Shown: positions 14,615 to 22,353 of the stretch, piece by piece
Position numbering within the stretch: position 1 is the first letter of the stretch
How the letters are laid out: each line of letters starts with the position of its first letter
The notes under the pieces: model-generated
Seen by the model: the letters and a program-made list of their open reading frames with translations, nothing else
The model's database searches: none
Told to the model about the DNA's origin: nothing
Translations under genes and position numbers: made by a program
Source of the DNA: Acidobacteriota bacterium
Lineage (GTDB): Bacteria > Acidobacteriota > UBA6911
Assembly: GCA_023265215.1 (NCBI GenBank)
Contig: JAHFUH010000017.1
Coordinates: forward strand, 1-24,142
Length of the DNA: 24,142 nt
Reading direction: 5' to 3'

Positions 14615-15205
14615 TTATGCATTAAAAATCGCCATCGTTTTGGAAACGCCATCGCGCAATATCGATTTCACGGCGTCTCTTCCAGTGCGAATCATCTCAT
14701 CCAGCTCAGTCTGCTTTCCCGGCGTGAAATCGGACAAAACAAATCCGGTTTTATCTTTCGGCATCTGCTCTTCCCCGATTCCCATGCGCAGTCGCAGAAT
14801 CTCCTCGGTATTGAATACCGCCAGGATCGATTCAAGCCCGTGATGTCCGCCGGCGGATCCCTTTTCTCGTATCCTTATGCGGCCCAGGGGCAAATTCAAA
14901 TCATCGTAAATCACCAGCAGATCCTCAGGACCCCGCTGAAGCGCCAAAAGCAGCGTGTGAACAGCCTTGCCGCTGTTGTTCATATATGTCAGCGGTTCGG
15001 ATAACAGCACCGAAGCACCATCAACATTCATCCGGCAAGTTCGGGAAAGCATGTTAAAGGACCAATGGCCGGCCGCCTCCCTAGCTAGCGAATCCAGAAC
15101 CATGAATCCGATATTGTGTCGATTCCCAGCATACTGCTTACCGGGATTGCCAAGCCCGATAATGATTTTCGTCAAGCCGTCCGCTTCGATTTCACTCGAT
15201 TCCAT
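14615..15205 (-). CDS. pth: Peptidyl-tRNA hydrolase
   Basis: This 196-residue enzyme releases peptides from tRNAs dropped by stalled ribosomes. GLGNPGKQYAGNRHNIGF holds the catalytic histidine (H30), TYMNNSG the substrate-binding asparagine and YDDLNLPLG the supporting aspartate. The loop usually written GGHNGL is GGHHGL here, so the position of E. coli N114 is His; other bacteria vary at this site too. The start is unsure. The ATG at 15205 has no good ribosome site; a GTG at 15220 would add five residues and an in-frame TTG at 15175 would give the common MTKIIIGLGNPG start. It follows rplY closely. Confidence 0.95.
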   Translation of the reverse strand: MESSEIEADGLTKIIIGLGNPGKQYAGNRHNIGFMVLDSLAREAAGHWSFNMLSRTCRMNVDGASVLLSEPLTYMNNSGKAVHTLLLALQRGPEDLLVIYDDLNLPLGRIRIREKGSAGGHHGLESILAVFNTEEILRLRMGIGEEQMPKDKTGFVLSDFTPGKQTELDEMIRTGRDAVKSILRDGVSKTMAIFNA

Positions 15206-15231
15206 CCGGCACCAAAACACCGGGAAGGCTG

Positions 15232-15918
15232 CTATTTGGATTCCGATTTAGGCGACTTGGTCTTCGGCTCTTCTCCAGCGCCCTCCTCCACACCCTTGCC
15301 CTTCTTTATCACTTCCGGTTCAGCCGTTGCCTCAGGGGCCGCTTCCACCGGGACCTCTTCCTTGATTGGCGGAACGATGGTCACGATCACAACTTCCGGA
15401 TCGGTAAGTATCTTGACCTTGGCGTCCATCTGAATGTTCTTTACCCGGATATAATCATTGATCTTAAGATGGCTGACATCCACCTTGATTGATTCCGGGA
15501 TGTCCGAGGGGAGGCACTCAACTTCAATGGATCGAGTGACGATATCCATAATACCGCCGCCGAGCTTCACGCCCTCGGCTTCACCTATAACCTCCACATT
15601 AACCGTCAATTCAAGCAGCCGGTCCATTGCAATTTCCAGGAAATCCGCATGAATCAGCTTCCCGTGAACCGGATCCAGCTGATAATCCTTGACCATGGCA
15701 TTATTCTGCTCGGAACCGTCTACGCTCAGGGAAAAAATGGTATTCCGTCCGCTCTCCGAATGGAGTATATGTCCAACCACACCTGGGCTGACGGAAACCA
15801 CGATGGGCGTTTTCCCGGGGCCATAGATCACTGCCGGGATTAGGCCCGATTTACGAAGCCTTCTGTTGGCGTTCTTCCCGCCCGGGATCCGTGCTTGAGC
15901 CTCAATTACTGTTGGCAT
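15232..15918 (-). CDS. rplY: Ribosomal protein L25, CTC (general stress) form
   Basis: This 228-residue protein is the long, two-domain L25/CTC form, which binds 5S rRNA. The N-terminal L25 domain (about 1-92) has RRLRKSGLIPAVIYGPGK. The C-terminal beta domain (about 93-180) has VEVIGEAEGVKLGGGIMD and VECLPSDIPESIKVDVS. The tail of about 45 residues is rich in Glu, Lys, Pro and Ala. ATG 15918 is chosen because AAGGAAGGAG lies nine bases before it; a TTG at 15927 would touch that site. The prs-rplY-pth order is conserved in many bacteria. Confidence 0.96.
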   Translation of the reverse strand: MPTVIEAQARIPGGKNANRRLRKSGLIPAVIYGPGKTPIVVSVSPGVVGHILHSESGRNTIFSLSVDGSEQNNAMVKDYQLDPVHGKLIHADFLEIAMDRLLELTVNVEVIGEAEGVKLGGGIMDIVTRSIEVECLPSDIPESIKVDVSHLKINDYIRVKNIQMDAKVKILTDPEVVIVTIVPPIKEEVPVEAAPEATAEPEVIKKGKGVEEGAGEEPKTKSPKSESK

Positions 15919-15984
15919 GAAATCCAACTCCTTCCTTGCAGTCCTCCGAGATCTTCGCGGCCAATACCCGTGAAGACCGGGACC

Positions 15985-16947
15985 TTATACAAAAAGATTA
16001 CTGACACTCGTTTCCTCATGGATGCTCTGGATGGCTGTGCCAAGCAGTCCTGCAACGCTCAACACAGCCATGTTCGGCAACAACTTGGATTGCTCGATCG
16101 GGACCGTGTTGGTAAGGATGATTTTTTCAATCGGAGCATTTTGCAGCCTCTCGACGGCTGGGCCGCTCAGAACCCCGTGAGTCGCACAAGCAAAAACCCT
16201 CTCCGCCTTCTTTTTCCGGAGCGCTGTTACAGCATTGACCAGAGTTCCGGCAGTATCAATCAAATCATCACAGATAATTACGTTTCTTCCAGCCACGTGC
16301 CCGACGATGTGCAGAACCTCAGCCTCGTTGGGCCCCGTGCGGCGCTTGTCGATAATTGCCAAATCCGCATCGAGCCTCTTGGCGAACGCGCGGGCACGTT
16401 CCACACCGCCCGCATCCGGCGAGACCAGAGTGAGGTCCGGGATTTCCAAGTCCTTCAGGTATTCGATAAGGACTGGCATCGCATACAAATGATCGACCGG
16501 AATATCGAAGAATCCTTGAATCTGACCGGCATGCAGGTCCATGGATAAAATCCGGTCTGCGCCGGCAGCCGTCAACAGATCCGCAATGAGCTTTGACGAT
16601 ATCGGAACTCGGGGCTTATCCTTCCTGTCCTGCCGGGCATAACCGTAATAAGGTATCACAGCGGTTATTCGAGTGGCCGAGGAGCGCTTGAATGCATCAA
16701 TCATGATCAGCAGCTCCATGATATTGTTATTGGCCGGACAGCAGGTAGGCTGAATTATAAAGACATCTTTGCCGCGAACATTTTCGAGTATCTGGCAGTA
16801 AAGCTCTCCATCACTGAATTTGGTCAGGGTTAACTTTCCCAGTTGAATATCCAAATGCTGGCAGATTTCCTGAGCCAGCGGCAAATTGGAATTCCCAGAA
16901 AAAACTTTCAACTCTCTATTCACTCGCTTATATCCAGTGTTTTCCAT
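15985..16947 (-). CDS. prs: Ribose-phosphate pyrophosphokinase (PRPP synthase)
   Basis: This 320-residue class I enzyme makes PRPP from ribose 5-phosphate and ATP for nucleotide, histidine, tryptophan and NAD synthesis. Visible motifs are KFSDGELYCQI, the ATP loop YGYARQDRKDKPR, the metal-binding MDLHAGQIQGFF, the flexible SPDAGGVERARAFAKRL and the PRPP loop VIICDDLIDTAGT. AGGAG lies six bases before the ATG. The tRNA-Gln gene lies 27 bases upstream in the same direction, probably in one primary transcript with ispE. Confidence 0.98.
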   Translation of the reverse strand: MENTGYKRVNRELKVFSGNSNLPLAQEICQHLDIQLGKLTLTKFSDGELYCQILENVRGKDVFIIQPTCCPANNNIMELLIMIDAFKRSSATRITAVIPYYGYARQDRKDKPRVPISSKLIADLLTAAGADRILSMDLHAGQIQGFFDIPVDHLYAMPVLIEYLKDLEIPDLTLVSPDAGGVERARAFAKRLDADLAIIDKRRTGPNEAEVLHIVGHVAGRNVIICDDLIDTAGTLVNAVTALRKKKAERVFACATHGVLSGPAVERLQNAPIEKIILTNTVPIEQSKLLPNMAVLSVAGLLGTAIQSIHEETSVSNLFV

Positions 16948-16974
16948 TCTTCCACTCCTGGAGGTGCTGCGAGA

Positions 16975-17049
16975 TGGCTGGGGCGGGAGGATTCGAACCT
17001 CCGAATACAGGTTCCAAAGACCTGTGTCTTACCGCTTGACGACGCCCCA
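16975..17049 (-). tRNA. tRNA-Gln (UUG)
   Basis: The 75-base cloverleaf has a 7-bp acceptor stem (TGGGGCG/CGCCCCA), an anticodon stem CAGGT/ACCTG around loop CTTTGGA with anticodon TTG, and a T-arm GGAGG-TTCGAAT-CCTCC. The base after the acceptor stem is G, as expected for tRNA-Gln, and CCA is encoded (16975-16977). It sits between ispE and prs, a placement known from several phyla, and must be cut from the shared transcript if it has no promoter of its own. Confidence 0.97.
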
Positions 17050-17097
17050 GCAATTATCATGGTGCGCAAATTAGCACGACCTGCAAATCACCGGCGT

Positions 17098-17976
17098 CTA
17101 CCCGAACATTTTTTGGAAATACTCAGCTCGAGAAAGGGTCTTCGCCGGAAACAATCGCCAAGCCTCTCGCGCTACCGCTCGGGAGACTGCGAACGCTGAC
17201 TCCTCATTAGAGAAGAATCCGAAGACAGAAGATCCGCTGCCGGACAGTAACGCCATTGTCGCGCCCCGTTCTTCCAGGAAGCGCTTGGCTTCCATTATGG
17301 GAGGACTGGCAGACAGGATCGAAGATTCAAAATCATTAAAGATCTCAGCCAGGAAACTCTTGCCGCCCTTTGCCTGGCCATAAAGACGATGAATTCTATG
17401 GGCCCTTGCGGAGGAAGTCAATCCCAAATTCAGCGAACGATAGGCTTCGGCAGTTGAAATATGTACTCCCGGAAAAATGACGACCACGTGTTCCGACGGG
17501 ATATCGGGAAGCAGTTCGATCTTCTCACCTCTTCCCGTACCCATTGCCAGACCGCCGCTCAGAAAAAAGGGAACGTCCGAGCCAAGGCCCGACGCAATGG
17601 CAAGCAGGTCGGAATCGGGCAGCCGGACACCCCAGAATCGACAAAGACCCAGCAGAGTCGCGGCAGCGTTGCTGCTCCCGCCGCCAAGCCCAGCCCCAGG
17701 AGGGATATTTTTTCTGAGGGTTATCGATGCACCTTGCGTCTCTGCTGTTTCTTCAGCAAGAGATATCGCTGCCTTCCAGACCAGATTCTCTTCCTTCGGA
17801 GTCTCCGGCAGATTTTCACAATTGAGTTCCAGCCGGGCCGCCGGCCTGAATTCCAGTTCATCACAAAGGCTGATGGTTTGAAAGATAGTCTGAATTTCGT
17901 GATAGCCGTCCGGCCTCCGGCCTAAGACCGAAAGGCCAAGATTTATCTTTGCAAAGGAACGTACCCGAAGGAGCAT
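17098..17976 (-). CDS. ispE: 4-diphosphocytidyl-2-C-methyl-D-erythritol kinase
   Basis: This 292-residue GHMP-type kinase performs the ATP-dependent 2-phosphorylation step of the MEP isoprenoid pathway. FAKINLGLSVLGRRPDGYHEI near the start holds the catalytic lysine. PPGAGLGGGSSNAAATL (about residues 91-107) is the ATP loop and SDVPFFL holds the catalytic aspartate. LLSGSGSSVFGFF near the C-terminus is the third GHMP motif. The ATG at 17976 gives the standard start but has no clear ribosome site. It lies 105 bases after the TPR gene, separated by hexamer array F. Confidence 0.97.
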   Translation of the reverse strand: MLLRVRSFAKINLGLSVLGRRPDGYHEIQTIFQTISLCDELEFRPAARLELNCENLPETPKEENLVWKAAISLAEETAETQGASITLRKNIPPGAGLGGGSSNAAATLLGLCRFWGVRLPDSDLLAIASGLGSDVPFFLSGGLAMGTGRGEKIELLPDIPSEHVVVIFPGVHISTAEAYRSLNLGLTSSARAHRIHRLYGQAKGGKSFLAEIFNDFESSILSASPPIMEAKRFLEERGATMALLSGSGSSVFGFFSNEESAFAVSRAVAREAWRLFPAKTLSRAEYFQKMFG

Positions 17977-18006
17977 GGCGCGTGAAATAAGTATTAATCG
18001 AAGCGC

Positions 18007-18062
18007 TCGGTATTGGGGTCGGGGTCGGCTTTCAAGATTCGACCCCGATACCGACCCCGATG
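18007..18062. repeat. Hexamer fold-back array F
   Basis: The left arm reads GGTATT, GGGGTC, GGGGTC, GGCTTT; the right arm reads GACCCC, GATACC, GACCCC, GATGCT, nearly the inverse. The arms pair over about 19 bases across a short middle. It lies between the TPR gene stop and the ispE start and could weaken or end transcription between them. Confidence 0.75.
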
Positions 18063-18081
18063 CTCCTTGTTGTAAGTTAAT

Positions 18082-20094
18082 TTATTTTTTCTTGCGAAGC
18101 TTTTCCTGAACGGTTTCCAGCTTGCGGCGGACTTTCGCAGTTTCATCCGGTTCAGTTCCGAGGCTGACGGATTTTTTATAAAAATCCTCGGCTTTTTGCA
18201 GGTCGCCGGTTTTGAAGTAATAGTCTCCCAAGTGCTCGTCTACCGTGGAATCGTTTTTGACGATTTTATCTGCTTCCAGGAGATATTTCTCCGCATTCCC
18301 CAAGTCGTTCAGCTTGAAAAATGCCCAGCCGAGAGAATCAAGGTATGCTCCGTTGCGCGGATCAATTGCCAGCGCCTCCTTCACATAGCGCACAGCTTCC
18401 TCAAGACGTACCCCTCGGTCGGCAAGCATGTAGCCTATATAATTTAAAGCCACCGCATTGTCGGGTTTTGTCTTCAACATCTCTTTGAGCAACGACTCGG
18501 CCCGATCAAAATCCTTCTGCTTTTCGTAGACGCTTGCCAGCTGAAGACTTAGAGAATCCCGATCGCCCTCATCGTCCAGTTTTTTCTCCTGGCCCCGACG
18601 CAGAATTTTTTCGGCGTCAGAGTACCGTTTGTCTTGCAGGTAAATCGCACTCAGGTTCACGTAGAGATCAACCTTCGAAGGATTGGATTGCAGAAGCTTC
18701 GAAAGGATTTCAATCCCTTCTTTCGGTTTGCCCGCGTCCCCCAGAGTCCGCGCGTAAATGACTCCTATCCTGATATCGTTTGGATCTTTGTCGTAGTTCT
18801 GTTTCCCAAGCAAAAGGGCTTTGTCGAATTGGTGATCGAGGCGGTATATATTGATAAGCCTCGAAATCATTTTAGGCTCCGCCTTAACGACATCCTGATA
18901 GACGGCTATAGCTTTTTCGTATTCTCTTAATTCCTCGTAATTAGCAGCCAGGTGCTGCTGGAAAATTATTCGATTTGGCTTTTCTTCATCAGCGTTCAAT
19001 CCCGGATTTTCCAGCAGGCTTGAAAATATGGTAACGGCTTCATTGAATTCGCCGTTTCGTTCATAAGCAGTCCCAAGATAAAACCGCGCCTCCATCCCTT
19101 CCTGTGACTTGGGATCCGACTGAACAATTGATTGCAGCAGTTCGATCGCTTCGGGAATTTGACGCAACTCGATTTGAGCACGGCCAAGGAGAATCTGGAT
19201 TTTCTTGTCTTTGGGGCCAGTCTTGAGCAGATCTTGCAGGATTTGGACGGCCTCTTTGCTTTGATCGGATTCAATCAGAGATGTGGCAAGCTGGCGTCTT
19301 ATCTGAGGATTGTTATTCGTCACCGCCAGGAGTTTTTTGTATACCGGGATGGATTCCTTATCTTTATTTTGTTTTGAATAAAGCTGGGTTAAAAGCCAGA
19401 GACTTTCGGCCGATTCCGGTTGCGCTGCCAAACCCTTCGAGCAGTATTCAACGGCCTTATCGGTGTTCCCTGCATTGGCGTAGTATTTAGCAATTTCAAG
19501 GTAGCCTTTGTCCGTGTCTTCCGCCAGGGTCTGGTATTTTTCATACGCTTGAATTGCCTTCTCGGGCTGATTGGTCCTGAAATAGGCTTCTCCGAGGGCG
19601 GCGTAGGTGCGTTCGTCATCCGGACTCAGTTCTCTCAGCTTTTCCAATTCCTGGATTGCCTTCGTCGTCCCGTCGTTTCCAGAGGTCGCACCTTCCCTGG
19701 GATAATAAATGTTTGCCAGCAGCCAGTGCGGGTCAGGATCCTTTGGGTCAAGGCGAGCTGCTTCTTGAGCATGATCAATAGCTTCCACACGATCCCCGCT
19801 CTTTTCAAACAGAACCGCCAATTCCATGTGAATGGATGAACTGTCCGGATTGTAATTAAGCGCAGTCTCCATTTCCGAAATCGCCTTGGCAAGGTCATTT
19901 TCATCTTCCGCTTGCTTGGAAAGCGCAAAATGATAATAGCTGGCTGCTCGGTCCGGGGTCACATCCCGAGCTAATTCCCTATCAATGTTGATAGGTTTCG
20001 AAGGCGCTTGTTGAGCCGGGGCAGACACCGACATCAGAATCAAACCAAGGTATGGTAAATAGCACCTCAGAGATCGCACGATACTGCTTTTCAT
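18082..20094 (-). CDS. Secreted or periplasmic tetratricopeptide-repeat protein
   Basis: The 670-residue protein begins with a signal peptide (basic SIVRSLR, hydrophobic core to about residue 23, likely cut after SAPA at residue 27). The rest is a long run of TPR helix pairs from about residue 45 to 655, with the A-x2-Y-x3-A-P pattern repeated at least fourteen times, e.g. ALNYIGYMLADRG and AYLDSLGWAFFKLND. It ends in a lysine-rich helix. Such proteins scaffold complexes; no enzyme domain is present and the partner is unknown. ATG 20094 is chosen because AAAGGAA lies ten bases upstream and the signal peptide starts there. Large TPR genes next to ispE occur in Geobacter-like genomes, from memory. 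Confidence 0.88.
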   Translation of the reverse strand: MKSSIVRSLRCYLPYLGLILMSVSAPAQQAPSKPINIDRELARDVTPDRAASYYHFALSKQAEDENDLAKAISEMETALNYNPDSSSIHMELAVLFEKSGDRVEAIDHAQEAARLDPKDPDPHWLLANIYYPREGATSGNDGTTKAIQELEKLRELSPDDERTYAALGEAYFRTNQPEKAIQAYEKYQTLAEDTDKGYLEIAKYYANAGNTDKAVEYCSKGLAAQPESAESLWLLTQLYSKQNKDKESIPVYKKLLAVTNNNPQIRRQLATSLIESDQSKEAVQILQDLLKTGPKDKKIQILLGRAQIELRQIPEAIELLQSIVQSDPKSQEGMEARFYLGTAYERNGEFNEAVTIFSSLLENPGLNADEEKPNRIIFQQHLAANYEELREYEKAIAVYQDVVKAEPKMISRLINIYRLDHQFDKALLLGKQNYDKDPNDIRIGVIYARTLGDAGKPKEGIEILSKLLQSNPSKVDLYVNLSAIYLQDKRYSDAEKILRRGQEKKLDDEGDRDSLSLQLASVYEKQKDFDRAESLLKEMLKTKPDNAVALNYIGYMLADRGVRLEEAVRYVKEALAIDPRNGAYLDSLGWAFFKLNDLGNAEKYLLEADKIVKNDSTVDEHLGDYYFKTGDLQKAEDFYKKSVSLGTEPDETAKVRRKLETVQEKLRKKK

Positions 20095-20149
20095 AGGTTG
20101 TAAGTTCCTTTGTCTCCAGGAATCAGGTTGCGTGCACAATTATGGCACA

Positions 20150-20215
20150 GTAGGTTAAGCGTTTCCAGCGGTTCCCCGCTTATAGGTTAAGGGTTCACAG
20201 TTCAGGGTTGAAAAG
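20150..20215. repeat. Heptamer array G
   Basis: The words GGTTAAG, GGTTCAC, AGTTCAG, GGTTGAA follow one another at about 20186-20213, and a further GGTTAAG stands at about 20153. No inverse arm is clear here. It lies in the 248-base region between the divergent TPR and ComEA-like genes, which must hold both promoters; I could not assign -35/-10 boxes. Confidence 0.55.
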
Positions 20216-20342
20216 CTGCACAAGCGGGAAATTCCCTTCTTTTTTTGGCTCAAGCCCCCCTTGCATCATTTGTTATTGCGAAGAGTGAAGCTTTTCTCTT
20301 TTCTTCGCATATTCAACAATGCCACTCTTGGAGGAGAAACCA

Positions 20343-20639
20343 ATGAAAGCGAACAAAATGAACATCGCCTGCGTGCTTATTTTATGCCTTGGCCTGACAA
20401 TCAGTTCCGTTTCCGTGTTGGCTCAGAAACCCAGCCCGGCCTCGACGGAGAAGATCAATCTGAACTCTGCCACCATTGAACAGCTTCAAACACTCCCCGG
20501 AATAGGTCCGGTCATCGCGAAAAGCATAATTGATCATCGGACAAAAGTGGGAAAGTTCGGCCGGATCGAGGAGATCATTAATGTAAAGGGCATAGGGGAA
20601 AAGAAGTTTCAGAAGATAAAAGATCGCCTCATGGTGTAA
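20343..20639 (+). CDS. ComEA-like secreted helix-hairpin-helix protein
   Basis: This 98-residue protein has a signal peptide (MKANKMNIACVLILCLGLTI, likely cut after VLA at residue 27) and a compact ComEA-type double helix-hairpin-helix domain. INLNSATIEQLQTLPGIGPVIAKSIIDHR is the first hairpin region and GRIEEIINVKGIGEKKFQKIK the second. ComEA proteins bind incoming double-stranded DNA in the periplasm during natural transformation, but many small paralogues have no tested role. GGAGGAG lies seven bases before ATG 20343; an upstream in-frame ATG at 20319 lies before that site and is rejected. It is a single-gene unit, convergent with truB. Confidence 0.9.
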   Translation: MKANKMNIACVLILCLGLTISSVSVLAQKPSPASTEKINLNSATIEQLQTLPGIGPVIAKSIIDHRTKVGKFGRIEEIINVKGIGEKKFQKIKDRLMV

Positions 20640-20712
20640 AAACGACTCAGGGTTCAGCGTTCAACTTTTTCAGTTTAGATTTTTAACCGGGAACGCTGAA
20701 CCCTGAACCTTA
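20640..20712. terminator. Heptamer fold-back array H, filling the comEA-truB gap
   Basis: TCAGGGTTCAGCGTTC (20647-20662) pairs perfectly with 20691-20706 across a 28-base loop. Both arms read in 7-base words (CAGGGTT, CAGCGTT, CAACTTT; GAACGCT, GAACCCT, GAACCTT). The array spans the whole gap between the two convergent stop codons and includes part of the truB stop, so it probably serves as a two-way terminator. Confidence 0.75.
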
Positions 20713-21624
20713 GACGGGAAACGTCAAATGCGGATGGACCCGGATCCAGTGTGCGGGCTGTGCTATGGGAGACTGAAAAGTCTGAACTCGCTGCGCCATG
20801 GCCACAAGCTCGCCGGATGCGTCTATGAGCCGGTATTCCTGCGATTCCCATTCAGCTGTTAGCAAGTTAAGGTCCATCCCGTGGATCATTTTGCTTTTAT
20901 CTCCTTCTGAGATTACGATTGCAGGAATTTCACAAAGGAGGTTTCGCAGGGGAATGACCCGGTCCAGGAAGAACTCCCGAGAATAGAACTGGTCCCCATC
21001 GCTCAAGGGAACGGCCGTTTCAATGGGAAATTCTCCGCTGCGCGTCCGGCGCAACTGTATGAGGTGGGCGCCACAACCATAATCTCTCCCGATATCGTGG
21101 GCTAGGCTTCGAGCGTATGTTCCAGCGCTGCAGAAAAGCTCGAACTCAGCCTCGCAATCACTCACGTTGAGAAGAGCAAGTGATTTTATCGTAATTACCT
21201 TGGTGCTTGGGGGCATCTCGACCCCTTTGCGCGCGTAAGAATACAGTGGCCTGCCTTGAACTTTCTTGGCGGAATAAGGCGGCAGCGTTTGATTAACGGT
21301 TCCGCAATACCCGGCGAATATTCCCTTCAGTCGGGGGAAATCCAATTCCGGGTGCATGTCTTCCCCGAGCGGTTTTCCATCGATGTCATACGTGGTGGTT
21401 GCATAGCCGAAACGCATGACTCCGTGGTAAACCTTGTCGGAGGCAAGAAAGTAGTTTGTCAGACGAGTCGCTCTGCCCAAAGTCAAAGGAAGAACCCCTG
21501 TGGCAAATGGGTCCAGCGTTCCCGTGTGGCCAACTTTTTTAACTTTGGCCAGGTTTCGGATCTTGGCCACCACATCGTGGGATGTCCATCCCGAAGGTTT
21601 GTCGATTATCAGAACTCCGTCCAC
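20710..21624 (-). CDS. truB: tRNA pseudouridine(55) synthase
   Basis: This enzyme makes pseudouridine 55 in the T-loop of tRNAs. In the chosen 304-residue form, DGVLIIDKPSGWTSHDVV opens the fold, and GHTGTLDPFATGVLP holds catalytic D38. YDIDGKPL, LPPYSAKKVQGRPLYSYARKG and CSAGTYARSLAHDIG are the other family motifs, and a C-terminal PUA-like domain follows (about residues 225-304). GTG 21624 is chosen because GAGGA lies eight bases before it and the codon is one base after the rbfA stop, which suggests translational coupling. ATGs at 21654 and 21681 would overlap rbfA and have poor sites. Confidence 0.95.
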   Translation of the reverse strand: MDGVLIIDKPSGWTSHDVVAKIRNLAKVKKVGHTGTLDPFATGVLPLTLGRATRLTNYFLASDKVYHGVMRFGYATTTYDIDGKPLGEDMHPELDFPRLKGIFAGYCGTVNQTLPPYSAKKVQGRPLYSYARKGVEMPPSTKVITIKSLALLNVSDCEAEFELFCSAGTYARSLAHDIGRDYGCGAHLIQLRRTRSGEFPIETAVPLSDGDQFYSREFFLDRVIPLRNLLCEIPAIVISEGDKSKMIHGMDLNLLTAEWESQEYRLIDASGELVAMAQRVQTFQSPIAQPAHWIRVHPHLTFPV

Positions 21625-21625
21625 T

Positions 21626-21982
21626 CTATCCGTCCTCGTGCTCTCGGATTTCATCGATAAGCTTGTCAATTCTCTCGCCATATTCCTGCGACGTATCCGT
21701 CAAAAAGACAATCTCCGGCGAAAATCTCATCCGTATGCGCTGTCCAAGCTCGTGCCGCACCCATCCTGCCGCGTGATTGAGGGCGGCCAAGCCTTCATTC
21801 TTTTCGTTCTCGGTTCCCATAAGCGAAACAAACACCTTTGCGTGCCGTAGATCCAGACTCATCTGCACGCCTGTTACGGTAACAAACCCAATACGTCTAT
21901 CCTTCATATGGCGGGAAATCATTAAACTGATTTCATGTTGGATCTGAAGCGCGACTCTTTGTGGTCTTCGTGATGGCTGCAT
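21626..21982 (-). CDS. rbfA: Ribosome-binding factor A
   Basis: This 118-residue KH-type protein matures the 5' end of 16S rRNA on the 30S subunit and helps growth in the cold. RVALQIQHEISLMISR and the GFVTVTGVQMSLDLRHAKVFVSLMG core are typical, followed by RIRMRFSPEIVFLTDTSQEYGERIDKLID. The ribosome site is weak. It starts six bases after ylxP and ends one base before the proposed truB start, as usual in the nusA-infB operon. Confidence 0.96.
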   Translation of the reverse strand: MQPSRRPQRVALQIQHEISLMISRHMKDRRIGFVTVTGVQMSLDLRHAKVFVSLMGTENEKNEGLAALNHAAGWVRHELGQRIRMRFSPEIVFLTDTSQEYGERIDKLIDEIREHEDG

Positions 21983-21988
21983 AGAAAT

Positions 21989-22276
21989 TTAGATATCGAT
22001 ATAGGAAACCTGGCAATCGATCAGAAGATCTTCAAGTGTGTTTTCAGCCTCTTTGACAAACTGCTGCATAACACGCTCCAGGACGGCATTGTCTGATCCA
22101 ACTGTAACCGCTGCAAGCTTGGCACGTTGCCATAAATCCTGGTAGTCCATTTCTGCAATCGAGAAATTCGACCGGGCTCGCAAACGATCCTGTACTTTGC
22201 GCAGAACCATCCGCTTTTCCTTCAGGGACTGGGAGTAGGGCAAATAAAGCTCAAGAGTGCAGTAGGCTATCGGCAT
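21989..22276 (-). CDS. YlxP/DUF503 family protein
   Basis: This 95-residue protein is of the YlxP (DUF503) family, a small ferredoxin-like fold encoded between infB and rbfA in many bacteria. A role in ribosome assembly or RNA binding is proposed but not settled. The family pattern SLKEKRMVLRKVQDRLRARSNFSIAEMDYQDLWQRAKLAAV fills residues 17-57. The ATG at 22276 touches heptamer array I directly, so there is no Shine-Dalgarno sequence. Confidence 0.93.
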   Translation of the reverse strand: MPIAYCTLELYLPYSQSLKEKRMVLRKVQDRLRARSNFSIAEMDYQDLWQRAKLAAVTVGSDNAVLERVMQQFVKEAENTLEDLLIDCQVSYIDI

Positions 22277-22353
22277 TTACGATTTATGATTTACGATTTA
22301 CGATTTACGATTGAGGTTTCAAATCGTCAATCGTAAATCATAAATCGTAAATT
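22277..22353. repeat. Heptamer fold-back array I, filling the infB-ylxP gap
   Basis: ATTTACG, ATTTATG, ATTTACG, ATTTACG, ATTTACG run from the ylxP start codon (the first word shares its AT). After a short middle (ATTGAGGTTTCAA) come ATCGTCA, ATCGTAA, ATCATAA, ATCGTAA up to the infB stop codon. The arms pair almost perfectly. The whole 75-base intercistronic gap is repeat, within what is normally one operon. Confidence 0.88.
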
